NCBI GenBank assembly: GCA_029339195.1
Contig: JAPTJF010000018.1
Span: 186,001 to 250,000, forward strand
Direction: 5' to 3'
DNA: 64,000 nt
Source of the DNA: Micractinium sp. NFX-FRZ
Taxonomy: Eukaryota; Chlorophyta; Trebouxiophyceae; Chlorellales; Chlorellaceae
The notes under the pieces: generated by a model
Told to the model about the DNA's origin: nothing
Seen by the model: the letters and a program-made list of their open reading frames with translations, nothing else
Database searches by the model: none
Shown: positions 1 through 10,300 of the stretch, piece after piece
How the letters are laid out: every line of letters begins with the position of its first letter
How positions within the stretch are numbered: position 1 is the first letter of the stretch
Position numbers and translations under genes: made by a program

Positions 1-396
1 GCGGTATGTGCAGTTCTCTGGAATGCCATCGGTAGACTCCAGCATGCCATGTTGGAAGCAGCCAGAGCAAAGGGGGAGCCAATCCATATGTGCAGAGCCG
101 TTGAACGAGCGGTGCAGCTGGCAGGGCCTCAGTCAAGGAGGCGCACTGGCAGGTATCAGGCTAGTGGGAGGCAACAGGTGTGGCGTTTGGTGCTTAACAG
201 GTTGCGGTGACGGCTTGCACCTGTGGGGATGGTTTGAGACTGCAGGGGGGAATGCACCCGACCGCGGCAGGCGGCGGTGCCACCTGTGCACATGTTGTTG
301 TGGCAAAGCCAGCTGCGCTTGCGGGAGCCCTTCTGTCTGAACACGCATATTGGCTATCTTCCGACTGTCTACTTCGACGTAGATAGCAGCGCAGCC
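1..396. other. Upstream region of the DENR gene
   Basis: No gene supported. This stretch lies 5' of the DENR start codon and should hold its promoter and 5' leader. Short open frames exist on both strands but show no recognisable family or splice structure. No TATA box was seen. Confidence 0.5.
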
Positions 397-2591
397 ATGG
401 CGGACGCAGCAGCAGCGGAGGGCGTCACGGTGCAGCCGCGTACAGTGGAGTATGATCCAGTGACAGGTGCGTCGCTAGTAGATTGCACAGATTGCATTGC
501 GGGCGCCGAAGACGTAGTTCGGGAGGTGATGGCGCGCACGCTGCACTTCGCTCCTTGCGCTCGGCGCTGTTTCGCATGAGCATGGCAGCCGAGAAGGTCT
601 TCATGCTCCAGGACGGCCGCAAACCCCCGCCTCCGGGCGCCATGGCAGTGCCGCCAACTGCCGCCGCCTCTGCCGCGTCACCACCGCTGCATTTCACTAT
701 GTGTGCCAAGTTGTAATGCCCGCCGCACGCAACACTGCTGCGTGTGGCTCGGTGGCATCAAGCTCTACCATCGCGCATGCTCACCATCGCCGCTCCGCCC
801 CTGCACCCTGCACCCAAGTCACCCGCCCTCGCTCCCCCTTTCTCCTGGTTGCGTCTTCAACTTCCACCCCTCCCGCCTCCCCCACAACCCTTGCACCCAT
901 CCAGGCATTCCCTCTGAGTTCAACGACTTCCTTCCCAAGGACACGGAAGAATTCAAGCGGTGGAAAGCGTCTCAGGAGGCGGGGGTGTCTGGTGCCATGG
1001 CGGGGCTAGCGGTGGGCGAGGGCGGCGACGCAGCCGGCGGCGGCGACGGCAGCGGCGGCGCAGCAGCGGCGGCGGCGGGGGCACCAGCAGCGGAGAAGAA
1101 GAGCAGCAAGAAGAAGAAGAGCGGAAAACCAGAGGTGAGGGTGAGAGGGGCGTGCAGCATCTGCTGGTCACGCAGCAGCCACGCCACGCCTGGGTCCCAG
1201 CACGCTGCACATTACCCCCTTGTCCGGCGTGGGATTGCTGTTGCGTCTGCTTGTCAGACACTGCCCGCTGCTGGCGTTGCTGCCACGGTGCGCCTGTGCA
1301 GGTGGCGCCCGCGCGGCGACATGGGGAGAAGGTGCATCATCGCGCCCCGACAAGCCCACCTCTCACCTCTCACTGTTTGTGTGGCTGCCTCCCCTCCCTC
1401 CCCTCTCCCGGTGCCGTTCATTCAGGTCGTGATGGAGCGCAACACGCGGAACAAGAAGAAGTGCATCACCACGATTCAGGGGCTGGATCTGTTTGGAGTA
1501 AAGTTGGGGGAGGTGAGGGGGCACGCCCGCCCCGCCCTGCCCCGCCCTGCCCCGCCCTGCCTTGGCTTGTTTGCCACAGTTTGCTGCCACCTGTCGGCGT
1601 GTCTCTTGGCTGGCAGGGAGTGTTGCACAGCTGCTCAGCTTGTGGCCACGCGCTGGCAGCAAATGAATGCTACATGAGCAGCAGGGTCACGGCTGAAGGG
1701 CTGCACATGACTAGTGAGGTCTCAAATTCGGCCCATCCTTTGTTGTTGCTTCACTCTCTCGTCCTACCGTGCCGCCTTGGCTGCAGGCAAGCAAGCTGTT
1801 TGGCAAGAAGTTTGCCAGCGGGGCGAGCATTGTGAAGAATGCGGAGGGGAAGGAGCACATCGACGTGCAGGTGGGACACCCTGCTCAATCGATTGCTGGT
1901 TTGCATGGCGGCTTCCCGGGCCGGGCGGGGCAAGCCGGCCGTCGACCCAACCGCTGCCATACTTTGCTTGCCGAGCAACCTCCCAACTCACACACACACG
2001 CACTTCCATCATTCCTGCGTGGCGACTTCCTGGACCACGCAGCAGACCTGATCACCCTCCCTACGTCGAATTGTGTTTCCAACTCGCTGTTCCCCAAATC
2101 GGTTGCTGGCTTGCAGGGCGGCTTCCTGGACCGCGGGGCCGCCGAGGCGATCGTCAGCTCGGTTGTTATCGAATCACTGCTAACAAGTCTGCGTTGCAAA
2201 CCCTTGCACCTCCCTTCCATCTGCAGGGTGACTTCCTGGACCAGGCGGCTGAGCTGATCATCAAGCAGTTCAAGGAGGTGAGGCGGGATGATGTGTGGAG
2301 CTTGTTGGGAGCTCACAGAAGCGGCACATGCGTGCCTGCCTGGTGGGGGGCACCTTCTTGAGTGTGTGTGGGGGAGCTGAAGCAGTGGGTGGCCTGCCCC
2401 TGCCCTGCCTGCCTGCCTGCCTGGTTCCTGGCCTGGCCTGGCCTGGCCTGGTCGTGTCTTGAGCACTGTTGCACACAACCCTCCGTACCTCCTCCTCTGC
2501 GTTTTGCTTGCTGCAGGTGAAGAAGGGCGACATCTATTACATGGAGAGCAAGAAGAAGGTGGCGTACTTTGGGGAGGAGGACGAGGCGTGA
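397..2591 (+). CDS. DENR: Density-regulated protein homologue (DENR, SUI1 domain)
   Basis: Six exons: 397-466, 905-1134, 1426-1512, 1787-1870, 2227-2277, 2517-2591; phases agree at every junction and give 198 residues, the usual DENR length. The family partners MCT-1 in the cytosol and acts in translation reinitiation and recycling of 40S subunits. The C-terminal half (residues about 105-195) is a SUI1/eIF1-like domain: a basic NTRNKKKCITTIQGLD strand, LFGKKFASGASI, and the GDFLDQAAELI helix. Exon 2 carries a low-complexity Ala/Gly/Lys linker. The N-terminal VEYDPVTGIPSEFNDFLP stretch lines up with the cysteine-rich zinc motif of animal and plant DENR, but the cysteines are replaced. Intron 4 carries three decayed copies of the start of exon 5. 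The gene converges with the next one on the minus strand. Confidence 0.92.
1890..2160 (+). repeat. Three echoes of DENR exon 5 inside intron 4
   Basis: Exon 5 begins GGTGACTTCCTGGACCAGG at 2227. Related stretches lie at about 1909-1935 (GGCGGCTTCCCGGGCC), 2021-2053 (GGCGACTTCCTGGACCACG, continuing into GACCTGATC) and 2117-2156 (GGCGGCTTCCTGGACCGCG). The first and third also share the upstream intronic words GATTGCTGG/GGTTGCTGG. They are degenerate and lack good donor sites. Confidence 0.8.
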
Positions 2592-3431
2592 CGTGGCAGC
2601 GTGTGATGACGTGATGATGTAGCGTGATGTGGCCAATGCAGGCGTGGCAGCGAGCGCCGGGTGCGCGTTGAAATGCGGGTGGTGCGGCAGCATTGAGCAA
2701 TACTGACACACGTAGCGTGCCGCGGTTGAGAACCGAGAATACAGCACGCCGCCTCAGGCCGGCTGTCCTGCAGCCAGACGGCAGGTGTGCGAGGCCGTAT
2801 TTCATTGTATTGCTGCTGCAACCTTGCTGTTGCCCTGCCCTGCCCGTTGCCTGACAAGTTTGATACATTAATTTACACAGGCAGATGAGCGGCTGCCACC
2901 AGCAGCAACACAAAATGGGGAGGGTACAGTCTGGCCGGAAAAGAGACATTGTGAAAGTGAGTGGATGGCAACAGGCACGAGCAGGGCTAGAGTGCCCGGC
3001 ACTGCTCTTGGCCCTTGTCGGGAGCAGGCCAGCATGCAGGCAGGCAGGGTGGCCTGGTAGACAGTAGAGAAGGCAGGACATGGAATGAGCACGATGTGTG
3101 TGTGTGTGTGTTGAGTGTGTTTGTGTGCAAGGATGGCTTGGTTGTTGAAGAGGGGGTTTTGGAAGATAGTCCCAGAATGATATACAGAGAAGATCTTGTG
3201 TGCAGGTCCTGCCGCATGCGCTGCTGACACTGCTCCGCAAGCAGCGGTGCGGAGCCTGTCTCGTAGTGCCGCAGTGCGGTGCACACCGCCCCAACGGACT
3301 CTGCAGCTGCACCCACTGCCGCTGCACTGCGCTGATGTCAACATGTGCTGCATTCCACCCTGCCAGTGGGTTCCGTCCGCTGCTGGTGCGCCGCGCTGTG
3401 CAGCACTCTACCCTGTGCTGCCTCCTCCCCT
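2592..3431. other. Convergent intergenic region, DENR / wali7-like gene
   Basis: Tail-to-tail 3' untranslated regions of two genes. It holds a TG microsatellite at about 3091-3125. On the minus strand a TGTAA motif (the green-algal poly(A) signal) lies at about 2873-2877, some 550 nt after the minus-strand stop. No gene is supported; the long antisense open frame across this area is an artefact of GC content. Confidence 0.5.
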
Positions 3432-6426
3432 TCAGTGGGTGCGCACCCGGTCCAGGTTCTGCTCCGACTCCACGCGGTACACAGCGCCGCAGATGTGCCT
3501 GCACGCACGCAGCAGGCGACGCAGAGGGGGGTGGCGACACGCAGGTAGCTAGCTGGGGGGGCGGGCGGTGGCATGTGCTGAGCACACGCCGACAAGGCCC
3601 AGCAAGTGCAGGAGCAAGGGTAACAAGGCCCTCACCCCTTTCTGCCTCCACTTTCCCTGGCTTCCTTCATTCACAGGGCCGACAGAATGCTCGACTCTCA
3701 AGCAAGCAACACGGCACCCGCTCCTCACCCCTCCGCATCCAGCCGCGGCACCGCCTTGACGCCCCGCCAGTGGTGCGCCGGCGTGGGGCGCTTGCTCTCC
3801 ACAAATGACAGCAGCTGGCCCGGCAGCGGGTGCTCCCCGCGGATCACCCAGCCCTGGCTGCCGGGCGAGTGGCACACCGTGGCGTCGTGGCTGGCAAACA
3901 GGGTGCCTGCGGGGGGGCAGGGAATTGGAGGGGCAGAGCTGGGGGTGAACAGAAGTGGGTAGGGGGCAGGCACAGCATGACTGTGACACAGCGGTCTTTA
4001 GGCGAGGCGGGGTGTGCAGGGAGGGTAGGGGGGTTGGAGGGTGGAGGGCCCCCCGACACATCATCAACACTGTGTGCGGTTTCAGAAGAGGGACTGGCAG
4101 GCCTCCCGCTGAGAGGCTGCCTGCCTGCCTGCCTTGCACCCCGGGCGCCTGCCCGCGCGTCACCACAAGGCAGGCGAGCCTCACCGGCGGGGAAGGGGGT
4201 GGCGGTGGGGGTGCAGCCGTCCAGCTTGAGGGGATCCGTGCCAAACACGAGCCGGTCGTCCTCTGCAGGCCCAGAGCAGCAGCAGCAGCAGAGCGGCGAG
4301 TTGGCTCAACCAAAAGGGACTCACTCTTCCTCTCTCACCGACTTCTGTACGCTGTGCATTGCGCTGCTGCGCCACAAAAAAGGCGCGGGGTGCGGCGAAA
4401 AGCTTGGCCCCCTGATGCTTGGCCTCTGCCTGCCTCGAACCCACAGGCCCCACCCGCTGCCCTCTGATTCCACTGTTTGTTGCGATTAGCTGCTGTTGCC
4501 CACTCACCCGTCACACCCGTTAGCGGTTAAAACAACCCTAAACCCTAACCCTAAACCCCCACCCAAGCCCTCACCCGTCACGCCCCAGTACAGCGGCTGC
4601 ACGCCGGCAGCGTCGCGGGCCGCCCACACGCGGCGGGAAACAGAGTCGTACCTGCACAGCAGGCACAGCAGGCACATGGCAGTGCGGTGAGCGGGCAGCA
4701 GGGACGGCAGCAGGGACGACCACGTGCCAGCCAGCCAAGCAGCCTCCAGCTGATGCGTTGCAAAGGGGCGGGGGACCGCTGAGCCGTGCCTCTCTCCTGC
4801 TCCCTGCTGCCCCCAGCCCTCGTCACACGCTTTGCACGAAAACCACAAAAGTACATCTGTGTTTGCACACCGTGCCAGGCATTCACACAACAAAGGCGCA
4901 GCTGGCCGGCCCCAAACTCCCACACATTTTACAGCCAAGGCCACACCTCACTGCTGCCGCTCACAATGCTGCTTAGAAAAACCACACGCACTCACACTAC
5001 AAAGGCGAAGCTGCCCTGCACGCGGCTCAGCGCCTTGAGCGCCGCCTCGGTGATGTCGTCCAGCGAGGCAAAGGCGGAGAAGGAGTCGTAAAACTTGACC
5101 AGCCAGTCTGCAGTCAGTGGGCACAAGCAAGGGCCTCTTGTTGAGACCCCCCACATTGAGACGGCTTGATTGTTTTGCTTTCTCGGCGGCTTGCCCCTGC
5201 CCACCTGCCCTCCCACCTCTTTGCGTCCTCCTCCCTCCCTCCCTCCCTCCCTTGCTTCCCTGGTCAGCGTCTCTGACCTGGCCACCCCACTCCCACCTCC
5301 TCCATGCCTCCCGCCCTCTCCTCCCTCTCCTCCCCTCACCCGCGTCGTCCTCCACCGGCAGGGGCTCTCCGCGCACAAATGAGTCGTGGTGCTCCTGCAC
5401 CTGGTCATGGCCCGGCCAGGCTGCAGGCGGGGGGAAGGGTTGGGGGGAGGGAGGGAAGCAGGGGACTGTAGGTGCAGACATGAAAGAACGGTGATGGAGA
5501 TGATGAGGGGCGGGGCGGGGGGGGCAAGTCGGGTACGGACTAGGGCCTGAAAAGGAAACAGCTGGTCGTGGCCCGCCCAGGCTGCAGGGGGAGGGGTGTT
5601 GGCGGGCGAGGGAGAAGCAGGGGCAGGGTGGGAGCAGGGCAGATAGGAACTGGGGCCTGAAAAGAGCACAGCAAAAGCTGCAGCTTCTGCCCAGCCCTCC
5701 ACCTGTCAGGCCAGCTCACAAGTGCATGCCCAGCCCTCCCGCACACACACGCCAGGCTCACACCTCATACCCAGAGCCCTCCACCCACCCGCCCAGGCTC
5801 ACCGGCGATCTCTCCCGCAAACACGGCACACACGTGGCCGCGCACCACGGCGTGGCAGTAGGGGGAGCTGCGCAGGGGGTGGGCAGCTGTGTGTTGGCGC
5901 GTGGGACAGCTCACACTTGCACACCCACAACGCTGCTACCAACCGCACATCCAAACCTTCACGTCCCAAGCCGCTCCCCCCCCAACCGCTCAAACACGCA
6001 CCCCCACAAGGCTTTTGTCCAACCACACATATAACCCTCCCCGATCCCCCATCCTCCCCCCCCCCTCACCGCTCAAACACACATCCCACGTGGCCGTCCA
6101 GCGTCAGCCGCTCGCGGCAGCGGGCGTCGCACGAGTCAAACACGCCGCCCAGGGCGGCCTCGCAGGCTGCCGTACGCCGGGCGTGGCTGGTGTCGTCGTG
6201 AGGGTCCTGCAGGGGGGGCGTCAGTGCTTGTGCCTTGTGTGTGTTACTGGGTGCGCACTGCGCTCAAACACACACTGCCTTCCGTCCCCTTCCCCCCCAC
6301 CAAATCACGCAAAAAAAGAGCACTACAGATGCACACCTGGTGTGCGGGCAGGTCCTTGAACTCGAGGCCCACCGGCGGGCGGGCCAGCTCCTCGGGAGCG
6401 GTGAAGAAGAAGGTGTGCAGCGCCAT
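3432..6426 (-). CDS. Aluminium-induced / wali7-like protein (class II amidotransferase fold)
   Basis: Nine exons on the complement: 6337-6426, 6070-6206, 5803-5867, 5340-5420, 4996-5107, 4575-4651, 4185-4262, 3729-3906, 3432-3498, giving 294 residues with all phases closed. It resembles the plant TSJT1/wali7 (DUF3700) stress-protein family: the FYDSFSAFASLDDITEAALKAL and FAFVVYDSVSRRVWAARD segments, the VQPLYWGVT strand, VKAVPRLD, and a C-terminal HICGAVYRVE block all sit in the family order. Class II glutam(in)ases use an N-terminal Cys; none follows the Met here, so catalysis is doubtful. In plants the family responds to metal and dehydration stress; the role here is unknown. Intron 3 holds echoes of the start of exon 4, and the intron after exon 6 starts with telomere-like repeats. 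Confidence 0.85.
4535..4558 (-). repeat. Short telomere-like repeat just inside an intron
   Basis: A 24-nt CCCTAAA/CCCTAA run on the plus strand, read as TTTAGGG-type repeats in the transcript, beginning about 16 nt after the GTGAGG donor of exon 6 of the wali7-like gene. Confidence 0.8.
5520..5720 (-). repeat. Echoes of wali7-like exon 4 start in intron 3
   Basis: The true acceptor and exon-4 start is at 5400-5426. A copy, CTGGTCGTGGCCCGCCCAGG followed by CTGCAGG, lies at 5561-5587. A weaker third copy is at about 5680-5715. A shared GGGCCTGAAAAG word marks a unit of about 120 bp. Confidence 0.65.
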
Positions 6427-7398
6427 GCCGTGCTGCGCTGCGTTGCGATGTGCTGCTATGTGCTGTGCTGTGCTGATGCTGTGCTACCGGCTTGGGGCGA
6501 GGTGGGCTCCGAAGCTGCGCCTCGAAAGATACTCTGGGCAAGGCGGGGGGAACCGGTGCTCTAAGCGGCCTGTGCCTGCAGCAAACCTGAAGGGTCCGGG
6601 AGAGGGTCAATGCCTATGATGCAGATGAATGCAATCAGGGAGCCAGCGGAAAGTGAGGGCCGGTTCCTCCGGGGCGGGGAACCGGCAACGGTTGGTGGCG
6701 GCGCTGGCGCCTGAGCGGTGGCGGCACCGCCCATCCCGGCGACCGCCCGGGGCGCCCCGCTCCCCACGGGCCGCCTAATCGCACAGGCGGGAGGCAAAGG
6801 GGGCGCCGAGGGGAAGCGGCGCACCTGGCAGGGTGCCGCGGGGGGCGAGCGTGAGGTCTCGGAGCAGTCGGAAGGTGAGAGCTGTTGCGGCACGGGGGCT
6901 GAACCTAGTGGCAATGTCGATAACGATGCGGAAGCGAGAGCGCGTCTTGTGTCTGGCCCGCCGGATCCCGATCGCAGATCACGAGCCCCCCCCCAGGGCG
7001 CCGCGCTGTGATGTGCCCACAGCGCGCGCACGTCCGCCTGCTTCCACCCGCTGCCCTGCCCCTGCCTGACCGCCTCGTCGCCCTGAGACCCCTGCTCTCA
7101 CGTGATGGTGTTACTGTTGCATGCAGTGTCAACAAACAACGGAATAAGGGCGGCCCAAGGCACCAACTGAGGGCCACCGCAACCGAAACTGAGAGGGCGC
7201 AGCGGCAGGCGCAGGTGCAGCCAGGCAGGCATGTGCCAGGATTGGGCATACGAGCAGCAGGCAGCGGCTTGGCAGCCAGCGCCGCCAGCTCAGCGCTGCT
7301 AGCCAAACGCCGTCGCCAGTGCCGGATACCCCCCAAGTGAAGGGACTCTGCCAAAAAAAACAGGCGCCGCCAGCTCATCGCCGCCAGCTGGCGCCAGC
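6427..7398. other. Intergenic: wali7-like 5' region and transportin 3' region
   Basis: Both neighbours are on the minus strand, so this holds the promoter and 5' leader of the wali7-like gene (left) and the 3' UTR of the transportin gene (right). A CTGTG-rich pentamer-like repeat lies at 6430-6485, and a small duplicated GCCAGCTCATCGC word spans the transportin stop at 7367-7405. No gene seen. Confidence 0.5.
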
Positions 7399-10300
7399 TC
7401 ATCGCACCGTGTAGTGCAGCTCAGCGGGCAGCAGCGCGCGCTGTGCCAGCTGCGCCACCCTCCGGTTGCGCCTGCAAAGCTCGCTCAGCTCATCCATCGC
7501 CTGCACACATTAACCAACCAAGGTGCAAGATGCTGATGTCAGCTGCTGAGCCTGCTGGGCGGGTGGCACCAGGGTTGGTGTGCACATCATAAATCACCAC
7601 TCCTGCTGTGCCAGCGCCTGCAAGCCTCGGTTACGGCTCAGCTCACACACTGACCATACGCCATTACTGTGCAGTCCAACCACCATACGTAGCAAGTGCG
7701 GAGGCAGTCTCGGTGTAGGGCCGACCTTCCCACCCCCACTCCAACACCCCCCCATCCAACATGCCCCCACAAGCGGGCTGCCCTCAAACGGCCCACTCCG
7801 GACGAGCGCACGTCCCCCCGCACTCCCCCGCCCATGGCAGCCACCACCAACCCCACCACCTGCTGCAACAACCGCCCATCAATCAACACGTCCCACGAGG
7901 CTAACGTTCTCAAAGGCCCCCCAGCAACCACTGCCCATCATCACCTGCTGCAGCGTGCGCTCGTCGTTCACCGCCATGCCGTCTGCCACCACCTTCTGCG
8001 CCGCCCCCATGAAGCGCTGCTTGTCTGAGGAGGAGGCGGTCTCGTCGGGGATCGCGGCCAACGCCTCGCCCACCCACTGCAGCCCGTTCTGGTTGGTCAC
8101 CTGCTTATTGGCCGGGGAAAGGAAGGATGTGTGGGGTTGGTTAAGTGTGCAGTTGCGACAGCAACTTGGGTTGCAGCGTTTCGAGAGGCACTGCACCTTG
8201 TTCTGTCGCCGGCTCAGTGGCCAATGGGGGGGGAGCAATTGGGAGGAGGGGCAAAGCGACCAAGGTGGAGAAAAGAAAGAAGAGGGGCAGGGTGAGCGGG
8301 CGGGGGGTCTCCCTGAGGGAGGGCGGGGAAGAGAAAGCAGCTCGAGCTCAGCTGACCGGCTGCCGGGCTGCGCCCCACACCACCTGCCCTATCAACACAC
8401 AGTAGAAACAACCCCAACCTCACCTTGAGCAGGGCGTACAGCACGTCTGTGAGCTCCCCCAGCCTGCTGGTGGGCAGCGCCCCCGCCACGCCCGCCAGCA
8501 GCAGCCGCACCAGCAGCGGCGCGCGGGGCGCCAGCGCCGCCTGCAGGTGCCCCACAGCTTCCGGCCCGCAGCTGCGGTGCGTGGCGGGCTCCAGCAGGCG
8601 CACCACAAAGGCGAGGATGGAGCAGCAGGCCTCCCGGTGCTGCACCAGCAGCCCTGCCAGCGCGGAGTCGAGCAGCACAGGCAGCAGCTGGGGGGTGATG
8701 AGCAGGCGGGGGGCGTAGTTGAGGGCGCGCCCCGCCAGCAGGAAGGTGTCGTCTGCCACGTCGGGGCGCTCGCTGATGTCGGTCAGCGTGCGCAGCATGG
8801 CGCAGGCGGAGGCCAGCATGCGGGCAAACATGGAGCCTGCATGGGCGGGCACACGGGGGGTTGGGGACGGGCAGGAACGGGGGCGCGGGAGAGGTTCAAC
8901 TCGCACAAAAGAATGCAAGCACCCTGCCACACCCTGGTGCTCCCGCCTTGCACACCGGCACCACGCCCCTCCCTCTTGGCGGCAGGCCAACACGTTAGCA
9001 TAACCTGGGTCGCATGCTGGTTCAACCCCAACCCTGATCACCTCAGCTAGCACTGCACCAATGCACAACACACCCAGAGAGAGCAAAGAGAAACACTCAC
9101 CCAGCTCCGGGTCGCGCGCCGGCTCCTCCCCAAACGCCTTAATCAGCTTCTTAGCATCAATGCACAACATACCAAGAAAAATGTCCAGAAAGATAGAAAG
9201 AAAGATAAGCGCTCACCCAGCTCCAGGTCACGAGCCGGCTCGTCCCCAAACGTCTTGATGAGCTCGCTGGCGACGTACAGGAAGCAGGGCTGCCGGCTGG
9301 AGTCGAAGCGCGCGGGGAGGGAGGCGACGAGCAGGGGGATGGCGCCCGCCGCCGCCTTGCCGGCGCTGCGCACCGCGTAGCGGGGGGCGCGGCAGATGCG
9401 CTCAATGGCCTGCGGGTCGCCGGCAAAGCGGTCTGCAGACGGAAGAAATAGAGGCAGAAGCAGAAGAAAGCAGGGTGTGTGCGGGGGGTGCAGGAGACGC
9501 AGGTCAGGGTGGCGTGTGCTCCAAGGCCAGGGGTCCGCTGTTCTGTAGGACTAAAAGACATTTTTTTTTTTTTTTTTTGTCTGATAGCAAGCAGCCTCTG
9601 CCCCACGGTTATCATGATTGCACCAAGGTGCTGCCTTGAGGCACAACGACCTGGCCCCCATGCCACGCCGCGCACCCACCTAGCGCCGCCTCGATCCAAG
9701 GCCACAGCCGCACCAGCGCCTCTGCCACGTCAGCAGGGTCCTTGACCGCCCTAAAGATGGTGGTCACCCGCTCCATGAGAGGCAGTACCAGCGCCACCTG
9801 GCCGTCCTGCCCCGCTGGCGCCCCGCTGGAGCGGCCGCCCGCAGTGGGCGTGCCGGGGGCGGAGCCGCCCGCGGCAGCCGCCTGCAGGATGCCCTGCATA
9901 GGTTGCACCACGATGTCCAGCATCTGCTGCACGCACGGCTGCCGCTGGCCGTCGGGGAGCGCGGAGGCCACGAGGGTGACGCCCTCTATCAACTGCGGGG
10001 ACGGGAGGGGCGGGGGGACGGGGGGATGAGTGTGTGTGAGACAGGACCAGCTGGCAGCGAGACGACTGGTTGTCATGTGGTAAGCAGGGGTCGTGGCGTG
10101 GCACAGCCAGCAGAGAAACAGCTGGTACCGGGACAGCTTACTAATCTCAATGCCTGGCCAACAGCCTTATGAGTTCACCCACCTGCTGCACATCGTCCTC
10201 ATCCAGGTCCAGGTCGTACGCGTTCTGCGCCACGTCACCGCTGCCCTGCACCTGACGGTACAGCGTCATCAGGCTGTCCACGGGGCTGCCGCTGGCGCCG

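Noticed and set aside
1885..3651. 588-codon open frame on the minus strand across DENR introns, exons and 3' region
   Set aside because: It runs antisense through well-supported DENR exons, encodes low-complexity Pro/Ser/Arg/Cys sequence and has no domain; long stop-free frames are expected at this GC content.
9559..9580. Run of about 18 T on the plus strand (A-run in the transcript of transportin)
   Set aside because: Considered as the poly(A) tail of a retroposed sequence, but no gene-like sequence or target-site duplication flanks it; probably a simple repeat.
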